A stretch of 64,000 nucleotides of DNA from Microbacterium aurugineum (GCF_023101205.1 NZ_CP078078.1:3419411-3483410); one strand, 5' to 3'; counted from the first letter of the stretch, positions 43,077 to 52,665 are shown. The notes: generated by a model from the sequence alone, not told the origin. Numbers and translations are program-made.

Positions 43077-44381
43077 ATGGTCTTCGAAGGCTCGAGCGTC
43101 GCGATCTCCCACACCGGGAAGGTCCGCTCCAACAACCAGGACTCCGGATACTCCGGGGCGAACCTGTTCGTCGTCGCCGACGGCATGGGCGGCCACGCGG
43201 GCGGAGACGTCGCCTCGAGCATCGCGATCCAACGCCTGGAGCCCCTCGACCAGCCGTACGCGTCGACCGAGGACGCCCAGGCCTCGCTGCAGGCCGCTGC
43301 GACCACCGCGGCGGGCGACCTGATCCGCGCCACGAAGGATCGCCCGGAACTGGCCGGCCTCGGCACCACCCTCAGCGCGATCATCATGGTCGACGAGTAC
43401 GCGGTCATCGGCCACATCGGCGACTCCCGCATCTATCTGTACCGCGACGACGCACTCACGCAGATCACCGCAGACCACACGTTCGTGCAGCGCCTCGTCG
43501 ACTCGGGCCGTATCACCCCGGAGGAGGCGCGCTACCACCCGCGTCGCTCGGTCCTCATGCGGGTGCTCAGCGACATGGACTCCGATCCCGAGCTCGACAT
43601 GTTCGTCATGCACACGCAGCCCGGTGACCGCTGGCTGCTCTGCTCCGACGGACTCTCCGGCGTGGTCGACGAACCCCACATCCTCAAGGCGATGCAGCTC
43701 GGCCTCGCGCCCGGTCGCACCGCAGACAACCTCCTCAAGCAGGCCCTCGACGGAGGCGCGCCCGACAACGTCACGATCGTGCTGGTCGACGTGGGCGGAC
43801 AGCATCCGATCCACTCGGGCACGCCCACGATCGTCGGCTCGGCGTCGAACCCCGACGGCGTCTATGTGCCCCCGGTTCGCCCTCCGCGCAGCAACTGGCT
43901 GCACCCGGTGCGCCAGGCCGCGAACGAGCCCAGCCACTTCGAACCGGCCCCGGAATACCTCGAGGAACTCATCGAAGAAGACCGTCGGCGCGCGAAACGT
44001 CGACGTGTCGGATGGATCGCGGCCGCGCTGCTGGTCGTCGCGATGCTCGCCTTCGCTGCGTTCGCGGCCTACAGCTGGACGCAGACGCGCTACTTCATCG
44101 GCGCCGACGAAGACAGCGTCGTGATCTTCCAGGGCGTGCAGCAGAACATCGGCCCGATCACCCTGTCGACACCGATCGAAGACACGGACATCCTCCTCGC
44201 CGACCTCCCGCCCTACCAGCGCGCCTCGGTCGAGCGCACCATCACCGCCCGCTCCCTGTCCGACGCCATGGCGATCGTCGACCGCCTCCGCACGGGCGCC
44301 GAAGCGAACGTCATCCCGCAGACCCCTCTGCCCACACCGATGCCCACACCGAGCGAGACGCCCGCCGGAGGTGAGGGATGA
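43077..44381 (+). CDS. pstP: PP2C-type Ser/Thr protein phosphatase PstP
   Basis: 434 aa. The PP2C domain (residues 1-240) has metal-binding motifs SNNQDSGY, VVADGMGGHAGGD, IGDSRIYLYR, CSDGLSG and GAPDNVTIVLVDVG. A linker and a transmembrane helix (IAAALLVVAMLAFAAFAAYS, about residues 312-331) lead to an extracytoplasmic domain of 100 residues. It removes phosphates placed by PknA/PknB. Start ATG 43077 is 7 bases after fhaB; its stop overlaps rodA (ATGA). Confidence 0.96.
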   Translation: MVFEGSSVAISHTGKVRSNNQDSGYSGANLFVVADGMGGHAGGDVASSIAIQRLEPLDQPYASTEDAQASLQAAATTAAGDLIRATKDRPELAGLGTTLSAIIMVDEYAVIGHIGDSRIYLYRDDALTQITADHTFVQRLVDSGRITPEEARYHPRRSVLMRVLSDMDSDPELDMFVMHTQPGDRWLLCSDGLSGVVDEPHILKAMQLGLAPGRTADNLLKQALDGGAPDNVTIVLVDVGGQHPIHSGTPTIVGSASNPDGVYVPPVRPPRSNWLHPVRQAANEPSHFEPAPEYLEELIEEDRRRAKRRRVGWIAAALLVVAMLAFAAFAAYSWTQTRYFIGADEDSVVIFQGVQQNIGPITLSTPIEDTDILLADLPPYQRASVERTITARSLSDAMAIVDRLRTGAEANVIPQTPLPTPMPTPSETPAGGEG

Positions 44382-45763
44382 GCACCGACGTCCAGGCGGA
44401 CACCACCGTCATCAAGGCCCTCAAGCGCCTCCGCATGCCCCAGACGCAACGCAATCGCGAGTTCTGGCTGCTGCTCTTCGCCTGCGCGATCAGCGGCGGC
44501 GCCCTGACGCTCGTGCAACTGGGCGCCCTGGGTGTGATCGACCCGATGATCCTCGCGATCGGCGGTGGCCTCGCCGCCCTCGCCTTCGCGCTCCACATCG
44601 TGCTGCGCTTCGTGGCCTCGGACGCCGACCCGTTCGTGGTCCCGATCGCCACGCTCCTCACCGGCCTCGGCATCGCGATGATCTACCGGATCGACATCGC
44701 GTTCAAGAACACCGGCTGGGACGCCTACTCCACCAAACAGCTCGCGTGGACGGCGATCTCACTCGCCGGCGCGATCGCGGTCGTGATCCTGCTGCGCAAC
44801 TACCGGATCCTGTTCCGGTACACGTACATCTTCGGTCTGGCCGGAATCCTCCTCCTGCTGCTGCCGTTCGTCCCGGGGCTGCGGATCGCCGATGCCAACG
44901 CGGCCGTGTGGGTCTCGCTCGGCGGCATCTTCGCCTTCCAACCCGGAGAGCTCGCCAAGATCTGCCTGGCGATCTTCTTCGCCGGGTACCTGGTGCGCAC
45001 TCGCGAGAGTCTGACCTCGGTCGGCAAGCGGGTCCTCGGCATCACCTGGCCCCGCATGCGCGAGCTCGGGCCGGTCCTGGTGGTCTGGCTCATCTCACTC
45101 GGCATCATCGTCTTCCAGCGTGACCTCGGCACCGGAACCCTGATCTTCGGGATGTTCGTCGCGATGCTCTACGTCGCGACCGGCAAGACGAGCTGGGTGC
45201 TCATCGGCCTCGGCCTGGTGGTCGCGGGCGTCGCACTCGCGACGCAGATCCTCAGCTACGTCCAGGGCCGCTTCACCAACTGGCTGTACCTCTTCGATGC
45301 CGGCCGCGTCGACCCGGACGGCGCCGGCTACCAGCCGATGCAGGGCCTGTTCGGGCTCGCGCGCGGTGGACTCATCGGCACCGGATGGGGGCAGGGACGC
45401 CCCGAGGTCACCCCGCTCGCCCACAGCGACTACATCATCACCAGCCTGGGTGAAGAGCTCGGCCTGATCGGGCTGTTCGCGATCCTCTGCCTGTACATGG
45501 TGTTCGTCAGTCGGGGCATGCGCATCGGCCTCGCCGGCCAGGACGACTTCGGCAAGCTGCTCGCCACCGGGTTGTCGTTCACGATCGCGCTGCAGGTGTT
45601 CATCATGGTCGGCGGCGTCACGCGGCTCATCCCGCTGACCGGCCTCACCACGCCGTTCCTCGCCGCGGGCGGATCCTCGCTCGTGGCCAACTGGCTCATC
45701 GTCGCGCTGTTGCTGCGCATCTCCGACGGCGTCCGCCGCCAGCCGAGGGTGGTGATCGGATGA
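44378..45763 (+). CDS. rodA: RodA/FtsW SEDS peptidoglycan polymerase
   Basis: 461 aa with ten helices. The SEDS features include WLISLGIIVFQRDLGTGTLI, the essential-loop region GLIGTGWGQGRPEVTPLAHS and DYIITSLGEELGLIGLFAIL. Extracellular glycan polymerisation for cell elongation, working with the following PBP2-type transpeptidase. Translationally coupled at both ends (ATGA with pstP and with pbpA). Confidence 0.96.
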   Translation: MSTDVQADTTVIKALKRLRMPQTQRNREFWLLLFACAISGGALTLVQLGALGVIDPMILAIGGGLAALAFALHIVLRFVASDADPFVVPIATLLTGLGIAMIYRIDIAFKNTGWDAYSTKQLAWTAISLAGAIAVVILLRNYRILFRYTYIFGLAGILLLLLPFVPGLRIADANAAVWVSLGGIFAFQPGELAKICLAIFFAGYLVRTRESLTSVGKRVLGITWPRMRELGPVLVVWLISLGIIVFQRDLGTGTLIFGMFVAMLYVATGKTSWVLIGLGLVVAGVALATQILSYVQGRFTNWLYLFDAGRVDPDGAGYQPMQGLFGLARGGLIGTGWGQGRPEVTPLAHSDYIITSLGEELGLIGLFAILCLYMVFVSRGMRIGLAGQDDFGKLLATGLSFTIALQVFIMVGGVTRLIPLTGLTTPFLAAGGSSLVANWLIVALLLRISDGVRRQPRVVIG

Positions 45764-47214
45764 CCAAGGAATTGCGCCGACTCAGCATCCTGATGCTGTT
45801 CATGTTCGTCGCGCTGTTCGCCGCGACGAGTTGGATCCAGGTCGTCGAGGCCGACAGCCTCGCCCAGAACAGCCACAACAAGCGCACCCGGCTCGACAGC
45901 TACGAGATCCAGCGGGGCGCGATCATCGTCGACGGCGCCACCATCGCCAACTCTGTGCCCAGCGACGACCAGTACCAATTCCAGCGGGTCTACACGGATG
46001 CGCCGATGTGGGAGCCGGTGACCGGCTACTTCAATGCGGCACTCGATTCACGCACGGGCATCGAGCAGGCGATGAACGCCGACCTCTCCGGCACCGGGGC
46101 GAACGCATTCCTCGGTGAGGTCGAGCGCATCCTCTCGGGCCAGCCGCAGCGCGGCTACAGCGTGGAACTGTCGCTGAACACGGCGGCGCAGAAGGCCGCT
46201 TTCGACGCACTGGGCGATCTCCAGGGTGCCGTCGTCGCGATCGAGCCGAAGACCGGCCGGATCCTCGCGATGGTCTCGAGCCCGGGGTTCGACACCAACC
46301 TGATGGCGACCCATGATGCGGACGCGGCGAACGCCACGTACGAGCAGCTCAAGGCGGACCCGTCGAAGCCGTTGTCGAACCGGGCCATCGCGGGCGACCT
46401 CAACCCTCCCGGCTCGACGTTCAAGGTCGTCGTCGCCGCGGCGGCCTACGCCAGCGGGGACTGGACCCCGACCTCGACCCTCCCCAACCCCGTGTCCTAC
46501 ACGCTCCCCGGATCCTCGAACCGGGTGTCCAACGCGTGGGGCGGAAAGTGCGGTCCGGGGACGACGGTCACGATCGCAGAGGCGATCCGACTCAGCTGCA
46601 ACATCCCGATGGCGGAACTCGCGGTCGAGCTCGGCGACGACACGATCCGCGAGATGGCGGAGAAGCTCGGGTTCAACAAGTCCTTCGAGACACCGCTCGA
46701 GTCGACGCCGTCGAGCTACCCGCGGGCGCTCGACGACGCGCAGACCGCACTGACCGGATTCGGCCAGGGCCAGGTCACCGCGACGCCGCTCCAGATGGCG
46801 ATGGTCTCGGCCGGCCTCGCCAACGATGGTGTCGTGATGAACCCGCGGATGGTGGATGCCGTCATCGGCAACGACCTGTCGGTCATCAAGGCTTTCGAGA
46901 ACAGCGAGTTCGGCCAGGCGATGGATGCCGACGTGGCGAACGACGTCACCGCAGCGATGGTCGCGAGCGTCGCTACGGGCGCGGCCCAGGGTGCAAGAAT
47001 AGACGGGATCGACGTGGCCGGTAAGACGGGCACCGCAGAGAACGGAAACAGGCCGCACACGTTGTGGTTCACCGGTTTCGCACCGGCGAACGACCCCGCG
47101 GTCGCAGTAGCGGTCGTCGTCGAAGACGGCGGCGGACAGGGACAATCAGGAAGTGGCGACACCATCGCCGCTCCGATTGCGAAGAAGGTCATAGAGGCGG
47201 TGCTGGGCAGATGA
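45760..47214 (+). CDS. pbpA: Class B penicillin-binding protein PbpA
   Basis: 484 aa. An N-terminal membrane anchor (LSILMLFMFVALFAATSWIQ) precedes the dimerisation domain. The transpeptidase domain has the SxxK motif GSTFKVVVAAA, the SxN motif RLSCNIPMAEL and the KTGT motif VAGKTGTAEN. It cross-links peptidoglycan made by RodA. Overlaps rodA and pknA by ATGA junctions. Confidence 0.96.
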   Translation: MTKELRRLSILMLFMFVALFAATSWIQVVEADSLAQNSHNKRTRLDSYEIQRGAIIVDGATIANSVPSDDQYQFQRVYTDAPMWEPVTGYFNAALDSRTGIEQAMNADLSGTGANAFLGEVERILSGQPQRGYSVELSLNTAAQKAAFDALGDLQGAVVAIEPKTGRILAMVSSPGFDTNLMATHDADAANATYEQLKADPSKPLSNRAIAGDLNPPGSTFKVVVAAAAYASGDWTPTSTLPNPVSYTLPGSSNRVSNAWGGKCGPGTTVTIAEAIRLSCNIPMAELAVELGDDTIREMAEKLGFNKSFETPLESTPSSYPRALDDAQTALTGFGQGQVTATPLQMAMVSAGLANDGVVMNPRMVDAVIGNDLSVIKAFENSEFGQAMDADVANDVTAAMVASVATGAAQGARIDGIDVAGKTGTAENGNRPHTLWFTGFAPANDPAVAVAVVVEDGGGQGQSGSGDTIAAPIAKKVIEAVLGR

Positions 47215-48947
47215 GGCCGACGCAGGGTGTGTCGTTCGGTGGTCGTTACGAGCTGCAGTCGCGTATCGCGATCGGTGGCATGGGCGAGGTGTGGGAAGCG
47301 ACGGATCACGTCATCGGACGTACCGTCGCCATCAAGATCCTCAAGGACGAGTACATGGGGGACCCCGGGTTCCTCGAGCGCTTCCGCGCTGAGGCCCGGC
47401 ATGCCGCCCTCGTCAACCACGAGGGCATCGCGAGCGTCTTCGACTACGGCGAGGAGAACGGCAGCGCCTACCTCGTCATGGAGCTCGTGCCCGGCGAGGC
47501 GCTCTCGACCGTGCTCGAACGCGACGGCGCGCTGAGCGCCGACAAGACGCTCGACATCGTCGCCCAGACGGCATCCGCTCTGCAGGCGGCCCACGCGGCC
47601 GGCCTCGTGCACCGTGACATCAAGCCGGGAAACCTGCTCATCACGCCCGACGGCCGCGTCAAGATCACCGACTTCGGCATCGCGCGCATCGCCGACCAGG
47701 TCCCGCTCACCGCGACGGGCCAGGTCATGGGCACCGTGCAGTACCTGTCGCCCGAGCAGGCGTCGGGTCACCCGGCCTCTCCGGCGACCGACACCTATTC
47801 ACTGGGCATCGTCGCCTACGAGTGCCTGGCGGGCAAGCGTCCGTTCACGGGTGAGTCGCAGGTGGCGATCGCCATGGCGCAGATCAACGAGCAGCCTCCG
47901 CCGCTGCCGCCGACCGTTCCGATCCCGGTGCAGAACCTGGTCATGGCGATGATCGCCAAGAAGCCCAGCGACCGTCCGTCCTCTTCCGCGACGGTGGCGC
48001 GTGCCGCCCAGGCGCTGCGTCGCGGTGACCTGAACTCCGCCGCGATCGCCGTCCCGGCCATCGCGACCGGTGGCATCGCCGGTGACGATGACGCGACCCG
48101 GATGCTGACGGCTTCCGGCGACGACGGCACCACCCGCATCCTTCCCACCACCGCTCAGCTCCCCACCGAGGAAGCCGCGGAGGAGGAGAAGAAGAAGAAG
48201 CGCAGCCCCTGGACATGGCCGCTGATCGCGCTGATCGCGTTGCTGGTGATCGTCCTCGGCGGCACGGTGTGGGCGATGCTGGCGAATCAGCAGGGCGAGG
48301 CGGATCCCACCGGATCGCCGTCGCAGAGCTCCACCCCGCCGAACACGCCGTCGGAGTCTCCGACGCCTGAGGTGACGCGCGTCAACGTGACCGCACTGAA
48401 CCTCGTCGGCATGGACTGCGCGACCGCGACGTCCACGCTCACCGACGCCGGTTTCGACAGCGAGATCACCTGCCCGGAAGGCGACGCGGCTCCCACCGAC
48501 GCCGAGGTCGGCAAGGTCTACGACGTCTCCCCCCGGGGGAACGTCGAGACCACGCAGCCGATCACGCTCACGATCTACGCCGGTCGCGCCGCCCTGCCGA
48601 CCCCGACCGACGCTCCCACCATCACCGGTGACCCGATCGCCGGCAGCACCGTGACGATCGCCTGGGGCACCGGGTTCACCTGCCCCAGCGGCACGACGCT
48701 CTCGGGCTACGTGGTCTCCCTGCAGAACGGCACCTTCGTGTCGGGCGGGCCGAACTTCCAGCCCACGCAGCGCAACACCCAGGTGAAGGTCGCGGACGCC
48801 GTGGGCCAGCAGCTCATCGTCACGTACCAGGGGTTGTGCTCCGGCGGCGACCAGCGCACGTCGGCCGCATCGCCCCCGCTCTCGGTCCCGATCGTCGCGG
48901 CACCCGATCCGGGCGACGGTGATGAGGGCGGCGATTCCGCCGAGTAA
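47211..48947 (+). CDS. pknA: PknA-type Ser/Thr kinase with extracytoplasmic PASTA-like domain
   Basis: 578 aa. Kinase domain residues 13-275: Gly loop IGGMGEVWE, Lys42 in VAIKIL, HRDIKPGN, DFGIAR and SPEQASG. A Glu/Lys linker and a transmembrane helix (WPLIALIALLVIVLGGTVWA, about 335-355) follow. Outside is a Ser/Pro linker, a PASTA-like domain (VTALNLVGMDCATATSTLTD) and a C-terminal beta domain with Cys residues. M. tuberculosis PknA has no PASTA domain, so this is a lineage-specific extension. Overlaps pbpA (ATGA). Confidence 0.95.
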   Translation: MRPTQGVSFGGRYELQSRIAIGGMGEVWEATDHVIGRTVAIKILKDEYMGDPGFLERFRAEARHAALVNHEGIASVFDYGEENGSAYLVMELVPGEALSTVLERDGALSADKTLDIVAQTASALQAAHAAGLVHRDIKPGNLLITPDGRVKITDFGIARIADQVPLTATGQVMGTVQYLSPEQASGHPASPATDTYSLGIVAYECLAGKRPFTGESQVAIAMAQINEQPPPLPPTVPIPVQNLVMAMIAKKPSDRPSSSATVARAAQALRRGDLNSAAIAVPAIATGGIAGDDDATRMLTASGDDGTTRILPTTAQLPTEEAAEEEKKKKRSPWTWPLIALIALLVIVLGGTVWAMLANQQGEADPTGSPSQSSTPPNTPSESPTPEVTRVNVTALNLVGMDCATATSTLTDAGFDSEITCPEGDAAPTDAEVGKVYDVSPRGNVETTQPITLTIYAGRAALPTPTDAPTITGDPIAGSTVTIAWGTGFTCPSGTTLSGYVVSLQNGTFVSGGPNFQPTQRNTQVKVADAVGQQLIVTYQGLCSGGDQRTSAASPPLSVPIVAAPDPGDGDEGGDSAE

Positions 48948-48991
48948 CCTGTAGTTCAGCGCAGTAGCAGTCGTTTCCAGGGGGGTAGTAC

Positions 48992-50683
48992 GTGTCCACA
49001 GAGCCACGAGTCATCGCGGGACGTTACCGCGTCGACGAGCTCATCGGGCATGGCGGTATGGCCAAGGTCTACCGCGGCTATGACCTCACCCTCGGGCGCG
49101 AGGTCGCGATCAAGATCCTCGACGCCGAGCTGGCCCGCGACACCACGTTCCGCACACGGTTCCGCCTGGAAGCGCAGGCGGCATCGCGGATGTCCCACCC
49201 CTCCATCGTGCGCGTGTACGACGCCGGGGATCCGTCCGCGACAGACTCCTCCTCCGACGAGCCGCCGTACATCGTGATGGAACTCGTCAAGGGCACCCTC
49301 CTCAAGGACATCATCTCCGCAGGCCCCGTGCCGGTGGAGGACGCGGTCCGCTACGTCGACGGCATCCTCGAAGCTCTGGACTATTCGCACCGAGCAGGAG
49401 TCGTCCACCGCGACATCAAGCCGGGCAACGTGATGGTGACCGACAAGGGTCAGGTCAAGGTGATGGACTTCGGTATCGCCCGAGCCGTCTCCGACTCGTC
49501 GTCCACCGTGGCCGAGACCACCCAGATCATCGGGACCGCCGCCTACTTCTCGCCGGAGCAGGCCAAGGGCGAGCCCGTCGACGCGCGTGCCGACCTCTAC
49601 TCGACCGGCGTCGTCCTGTACGAGTTGCTCACGGGACGCCAGCCGTTCCGCGGAGAGTCGCCGGTGGCGGTCGCCTACCAGCACGTCAGCGAGACACCGG
49701 TCCCGCCGACCGAGGTGAACGAAGACGCCCCCGGCGCCCTCGACCCGATCGTCCTCCGTGCCCTCGCGAAGGATCCTTACCAGCGCTACCCGGATGCCGC
49801 GCACTTCCGCGCCGCCCTGGACGCCGCCGTCGCCGGAGACGCACCGACGCGCAAGCAGCTCGGCGCGCTCACCAGCGAGCTCTACGGCCCGAGCCCGCGA
49901 CAGGCACAGGAGACGGCTCGATCCCTGCGCCAGCTCAGCTCCGACACCACGATGACCCGTACCCAGTCCGGCCCGCCGGTGGCGTGGATCTGGGCGGGGG
50001 TCGCCCTCCTCGCGGTGCTGCTGGCGTCCGTGCTGTTCTGGGTCGTCACGATCAGCATGCGACCGCCCGAGGTGCCCAGCACTTCGCGCATCATCCCGAA
50101 CCTCGAGAACGTCTCCGCGGAGCGCGCACAGGATGAGCTGGCGAAACTCGATCTGACCTCGAAGATCGTGATCGAGTCGAGTCCCGAGATCAGCGAAGGC
50201 AACGTCATCCGCACCGATCCTGAAGCCGGCGTCTCGGTCGAGGAGGGCACCACCGTGACCCTCCACGTGTCCTCCGGCGTCGAGACGGTCACCGTCCCGA
50301 AGATCGAGGGCATGGGATTGGACGACGCCACGAAGGCGTTGACGGCGGCGGGCCTCGAACTCGGTACCGTGGTCCAGCGCAACGACAAGGCCTTGGCCGA
50401 GGGCACCGTCATCTCCGCCAGTGAGAAGGCCGAGACCGAAGTCTCTCCGGGAACAGTGGTGAACCTGGTCGTGGCGAGCGGGAAGGTCACGCTGACCGAT
50501 GTCGTCGGCTGGACCGTCGACGCCGCCACGACGAACCTCACCGACCTCGGTCTCAACCCGGTGGCGGTGGAAGACGCGGAGTGTCCCGCCACCGACCCGA
50601 CGACCGTGAACTCGATGTCGGCGGCTCCGGGCGATGTCCCGGTCGGCTCCACCGTCGAACTGCGGTACTGCAGCGGCAGCTGA
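48992..50683 (+). CDS. pknB: PknB-type Ser/Thr kinase with PASTA repeats
   Basis: 563 aa. Kinase domain: IGHGGMAKVYRG, Lys41 in VAIKIL, HRDIKPGNVMV, DFGIARAVSD with activation-loop TTQIIGTAAYFSPEQAKG. A transmembrane helix (VAWIWAGVALLAVLLASVLF, about 330-350) leads to three PASTA domains that sense muropeptides or lipid II. GTG 48992 is preceded by a G-rich stretch (CCAGGGGGG). There is a 44-bp gap after pknA, the first non-overlap since pstP, so it could have its own promoter. Confidence 0.96.
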   Translation: MSTEPRVIAGRYRVDELIGHGGMAKVYRGYDLTLGREVAIKILDAELARDTTFRTRFRLEAQAASRMSHPSIVRVYDAGDPSATDSSSDEPPYIVMELVKGTLLKDIISAGPVPVEDAVRYVDGILEALDYSHRAGVVHRDIKPGNVMVTDKGQVKVMDFGIARAVSDSSSTVAETTQIIGTAAYFSPEQAKGEPVDARADLYSTGVVLYELLTGRQPFRGESPVAVAYQHVSETPVPPTEVNEDAPGALDPIVLRALAKDPYQRYPDAAHFRAALDAAVAGDAPTRKQLGALTSELYGPSPRQAQETARSLRQLSSDTTMTRTQSGPPVAWIWAGVALLAVLLASVLFWVVTISMRPPEVPSTSRIIPNLENVSAERAQDELAKLDLTSKIVIESSPEISEGNVIRTDPEAGVSVEEGTTVTLHVSSGVETVTVPKIEGMGLDDATKALTAAGLELGTVVQRNDKALAEGTVISASEKAETEVSPGTVVNLVVASGKVTLTDVVGWTVDAATTNLTDLGLNPVAVEDAECPATDPTTVNSMSAAPGDVPVGSTVELRYCSGS

Positions 50684-50712
50684 TCGGGTTCCGAGGCGTC
50701 GGCGCGCCGGCC

Positions 50713-51345
50713 TCAGCGTGAGAGCGGGTGCAGGCGCTCCGATCGGGCGACGGCGCTCGTCGCACCGCACAGCTCCAGCCAGTTCGCCAGAAGCCGGTAG
50801 CCGCCTTCGGTCAGCACGCTCTCGGGGTGGAACTGCACGCCGTACAGCGGCAGCTCGCGGTGAGCGAGCCCCATCACGGTGCCGTCCTCGGTCCATGCGG
50901 TGACCGTGACGTCCGGAGGAAGGTCGGCCTCCGCGAGCGTCAACGAGTGATAGCGGCCGGCGGAGAACGGTGAGGGGATGCCGGCGAACAAGGCGGATCC
51001 GTCGTGCCTGACGGCCGAGACCATCCCGTGCATGAGCTCCGGCGCCTCGCTGACCGTCGTGCCGAGGGCTTCGCCGATCGTCTGGTGCCCCAGACACACG
51101 CCGAGCGTCGGTACTCCGAGCCGAGCGGCGATGCGGACCGCGGCGATCGATGCCCCGGCATCGGCCGGCGCTCCGGGTCCGGGCGAGAGCAGCAGGGCGT
51201 CGTGCGCGAGGAGCATCGACTCGAGAGCCTCGGCGTCCAGGGAATCGGACTCGACCATCAGGGTCTCCGCCCCCAGTTCGTGCAGATAGCCGACGAGGGT
51301 GTGCACGAAGCTGTCGTGGTTGTCGACCACGAGCACTCGGGTCAT
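50713..51345 (-). CDS. pabA: Glutamine amidotransferase, anthranilate/ADC synthase component II
   Basis: 210 aa. Class I amidotransferase: VLVVDNHDSFVHTLVGYLHE, LLLSPGPGAP, nucleophile Cys in GVCLGHQTIGEALG and YGVQFHPESVLTEGG. It supplies ammonia from glutamine for anthranilate or aminodeoxychorismate synthesis. The same gene (trpG/pabA) lies beside pknB in mycobacteria. Component I is not in the window. ATG 51345 overlaps the stop of the small upstream gene (ATGA). Convergent with pknB. Confidence 0.94.
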   Translation of the reverse strand: MTRVLVVDNHDSFVHTLVGYLHELGAETLMVESDSLDAEALESMLLAHDALLLSPGPGAPADAGASIAAVRIAARLGVPTLGVCLGHQTIGEALGTTVSEAPELMHGMVSAVRHDGSALFAGIPSPFSAGRYHSLTLAEADLPPDVTVTAWTEDGTVMGLAHRELPLYGVQFHPESVLTEGGYRLLANWLELCGATSAVARSERLHPLSR

Positions 51346-51497
51346 TCGACGTCGACCTCGCCGGGGGCGACGATCGGGCTCACCCACGGGAAGACGTACC
51401 AGAACAGGCCGTACAGGACGGCGGCGATGACGACGAGCAGGATGAGCACGCGCAGCCACCACGGGCCGGGCAGCAGGCGCCAGAGTGCGGCGTACAT
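51342..51497 (-). CDS. 51-aa membrane protein
   Basis: ATG 51497 with GGGAGAAG ribosome binding site. The product MYAALWRLLPGPWWLRVLIL continues into a single helix and ends VAPGEVDVE. Its TGA overlaps the pabA ATG, and it starts 28 bases after the sortase stop, so the three genes form an operon. Similar tiny proteins accompany class E sortases in actinobacteria; function unknown. Confidence 0.82.
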   Translation of the reverse strand: MYAALWRLLPGPWWLRVLILLVVIAAVLYGLFWYVFPWVSPIVAPGEVDVE

Positions 51498-51525
51498 CAG
51501 TCTTCTCCCTCGTGGATGTCCATGA

Positions 51526-52320
51526 TCACACCGACGGTGCGGCCGGCGGAGGCGGCGGGTCGGTCAGAGCCTGGGGAGGCCCCTCGGCACGAGGCTGGAA
51601 GCTCTCGAACACCCCGTAGGCGACGATGCGCTCGGCGAGCGAGTACAGCGGGGAACAGGCGGTGAGCGTGATGTACTGCTCTCCGGTCTGCTGCTCGGGC
51701 ATCTGCGGCACGTCGGCGAGCACGTCGGTCTGCGTCGGCTTGACGTACTCCAGGGTGCGGAAGCGGTAGGTGTACCAGCCGTCGGGCGTCTCGACGACGA
51801 TCGCATCGTTCAGCTGCAGCTTGTCGAGCTGATTGAAGGGCTTGCCCCATGTCGTGCGGTGCCCGGCCATCGAGAAGTTGCCGACCTCGCCCGGCATCTT
51901 GGAGTCGGTGTAGACGCCGATCCCCTTCTGGTCGAGGGTGCGTGCACGGGACGTGCCCCCGTAGATTCCGAAGTTGTAGTCGGCGCCGAATCGCGGGATG
52001 TGCATCTGCCCGAACCACTCCGCGTCGGCGGGCGCGGTCGGCACCGGCGGAACGTAGGTCGTGGTGCCGTCCTCCGCCTCGACGACTGGAGGCAGCGCGG
52101 GGGCTTCGGCCTGCGCGAGCTCTCTCGAGATCTCCGCGCCCTCTTCGTTCTTCTGCGCACTGATGATGATGTCGCCGATCCACATCTGCCAGGCCACGAA
52201 CAACAGGACGATGACTCCGGCGGTCAGCAGCAGCTCGCCGAGCACACTCGCGAACGTCGCGCGAGAACGTGATCTCGCGCGACGCGGGCGTCGCCCCCCA
52301 GGCACGACGGAAGCAGTCAT
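51526..52320 (-). CDS. Class E sortase
   Basis: 264 aa. A basic N-terminus and one helix (LLLTAGVIVLLFVAWQMWIG) anchor it. Catalytic His in SMAGHRTTWG, Cys in ITLTACSPLYS and Arg in SLAERIVAYG. It covalently attaches sorting-signal proteins to peptidoglycan or pilin partners. A candidate client in this window is the 2007-aa LPSTG protein, although class E enzymes often prefer LAxTG. A -10 TATGAT lies 6 nt before ATG 52320, so it is probably leaderless. Confidence 0.95.
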   Translation of the reverse strand: MTASVVPGGRRPRRARSRSRATFASVLGELLLTAGVIVLLFVAWQMWIGDIIISAQKNEEGAEISRELAQAEAPALPPVVEAEDGTTTYVPPVPTAPADAEWFGQMHIPRFGADYNFGIYGGTSRARTLDQKGIGVYTDSKMPGEVGNFSMAGHRTTWGKPFNQLDKLQLNDAIVVETPDGWYTYRFRTLEYVKPTQTDVLADVPQMPEQQTGEQYITLTACSPLYSLAERIVAYGVFESFQPRAEGPPQALTDPPPPPAAPSV

Positions 52321-52326
52321 GGCGCG

Positions 52327-52332
52327 ATCATA
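52327..52332 (-). promoter_or_regulatory. -10 hexamer of sortase gene (leaderless)
   Basis: Reverse-strand TATGAT, then 6 nt, then ATG 52320. Confidence 0.6.
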
Positions 52333-52399
52333 TCCGGGATCGCTGAACGCATGCCGGTGATCGAGCGATGTGGGCTCGGCAGCTCATGGGTGTGCCGGG

Positions 52400-52405
52400 T
52401 ACAAT
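52400..52405 (+). promoter_or_regulatory. -10 hexamer of crgA (leaderless)
   Basis: TACAAT, then 6 nt, then ATG 52412. Confidence 0.65.
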
Positions 52406-52411
52406 GACGGC

Positions 52412-52651
52412 ATGGCACGTGACCGCAAGACCGAAGAACCCGCCGTCGAGCGCGCCGAAGGCGAAGCCGCTCCCAACGCCGTCTGGTTCAAGCCGGTGAT
52501 GATCGGCTTCATGCTGCTCGGTCTCGCCTGGATCCTGGTCTTCTACATCTCGGGTATGCAGTTCCCGATCCCGGGACTGGACAACTGGAACCTGGCGATC
52601 GGTCTCGGCATCGCGCTGATCGGCTTCCTGATGACCACGCGCTGGCGCTGA
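52412..52651 (+). CDS. crgA: Cell division protein CrgA
   Basis: 79 aa. A hydrophilic N-terminus and two helices (VMIGFMLLGLAWILVFYISG; NLAIGLGIALIGFLM) joined by the short family loop MQFPIPGLDNW, ending TTRWR. CrgA is a divisome component that recruits PBPs and CwsA and inhibits Z-ring formation in Streptomyces. Divergent from the sortase gene; followed by a perfect terminator. Confidence 0.96.
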   Translation: MARDRKTEEPAVERAEGEAAPNAVWFKPVMIGFMLLGLAWILVFYISGMQFPIPGLDNWNLAIGLGIALIGFLMTTRWR

Positions 52652-52665
52652 CGCCCCCGACTTTC

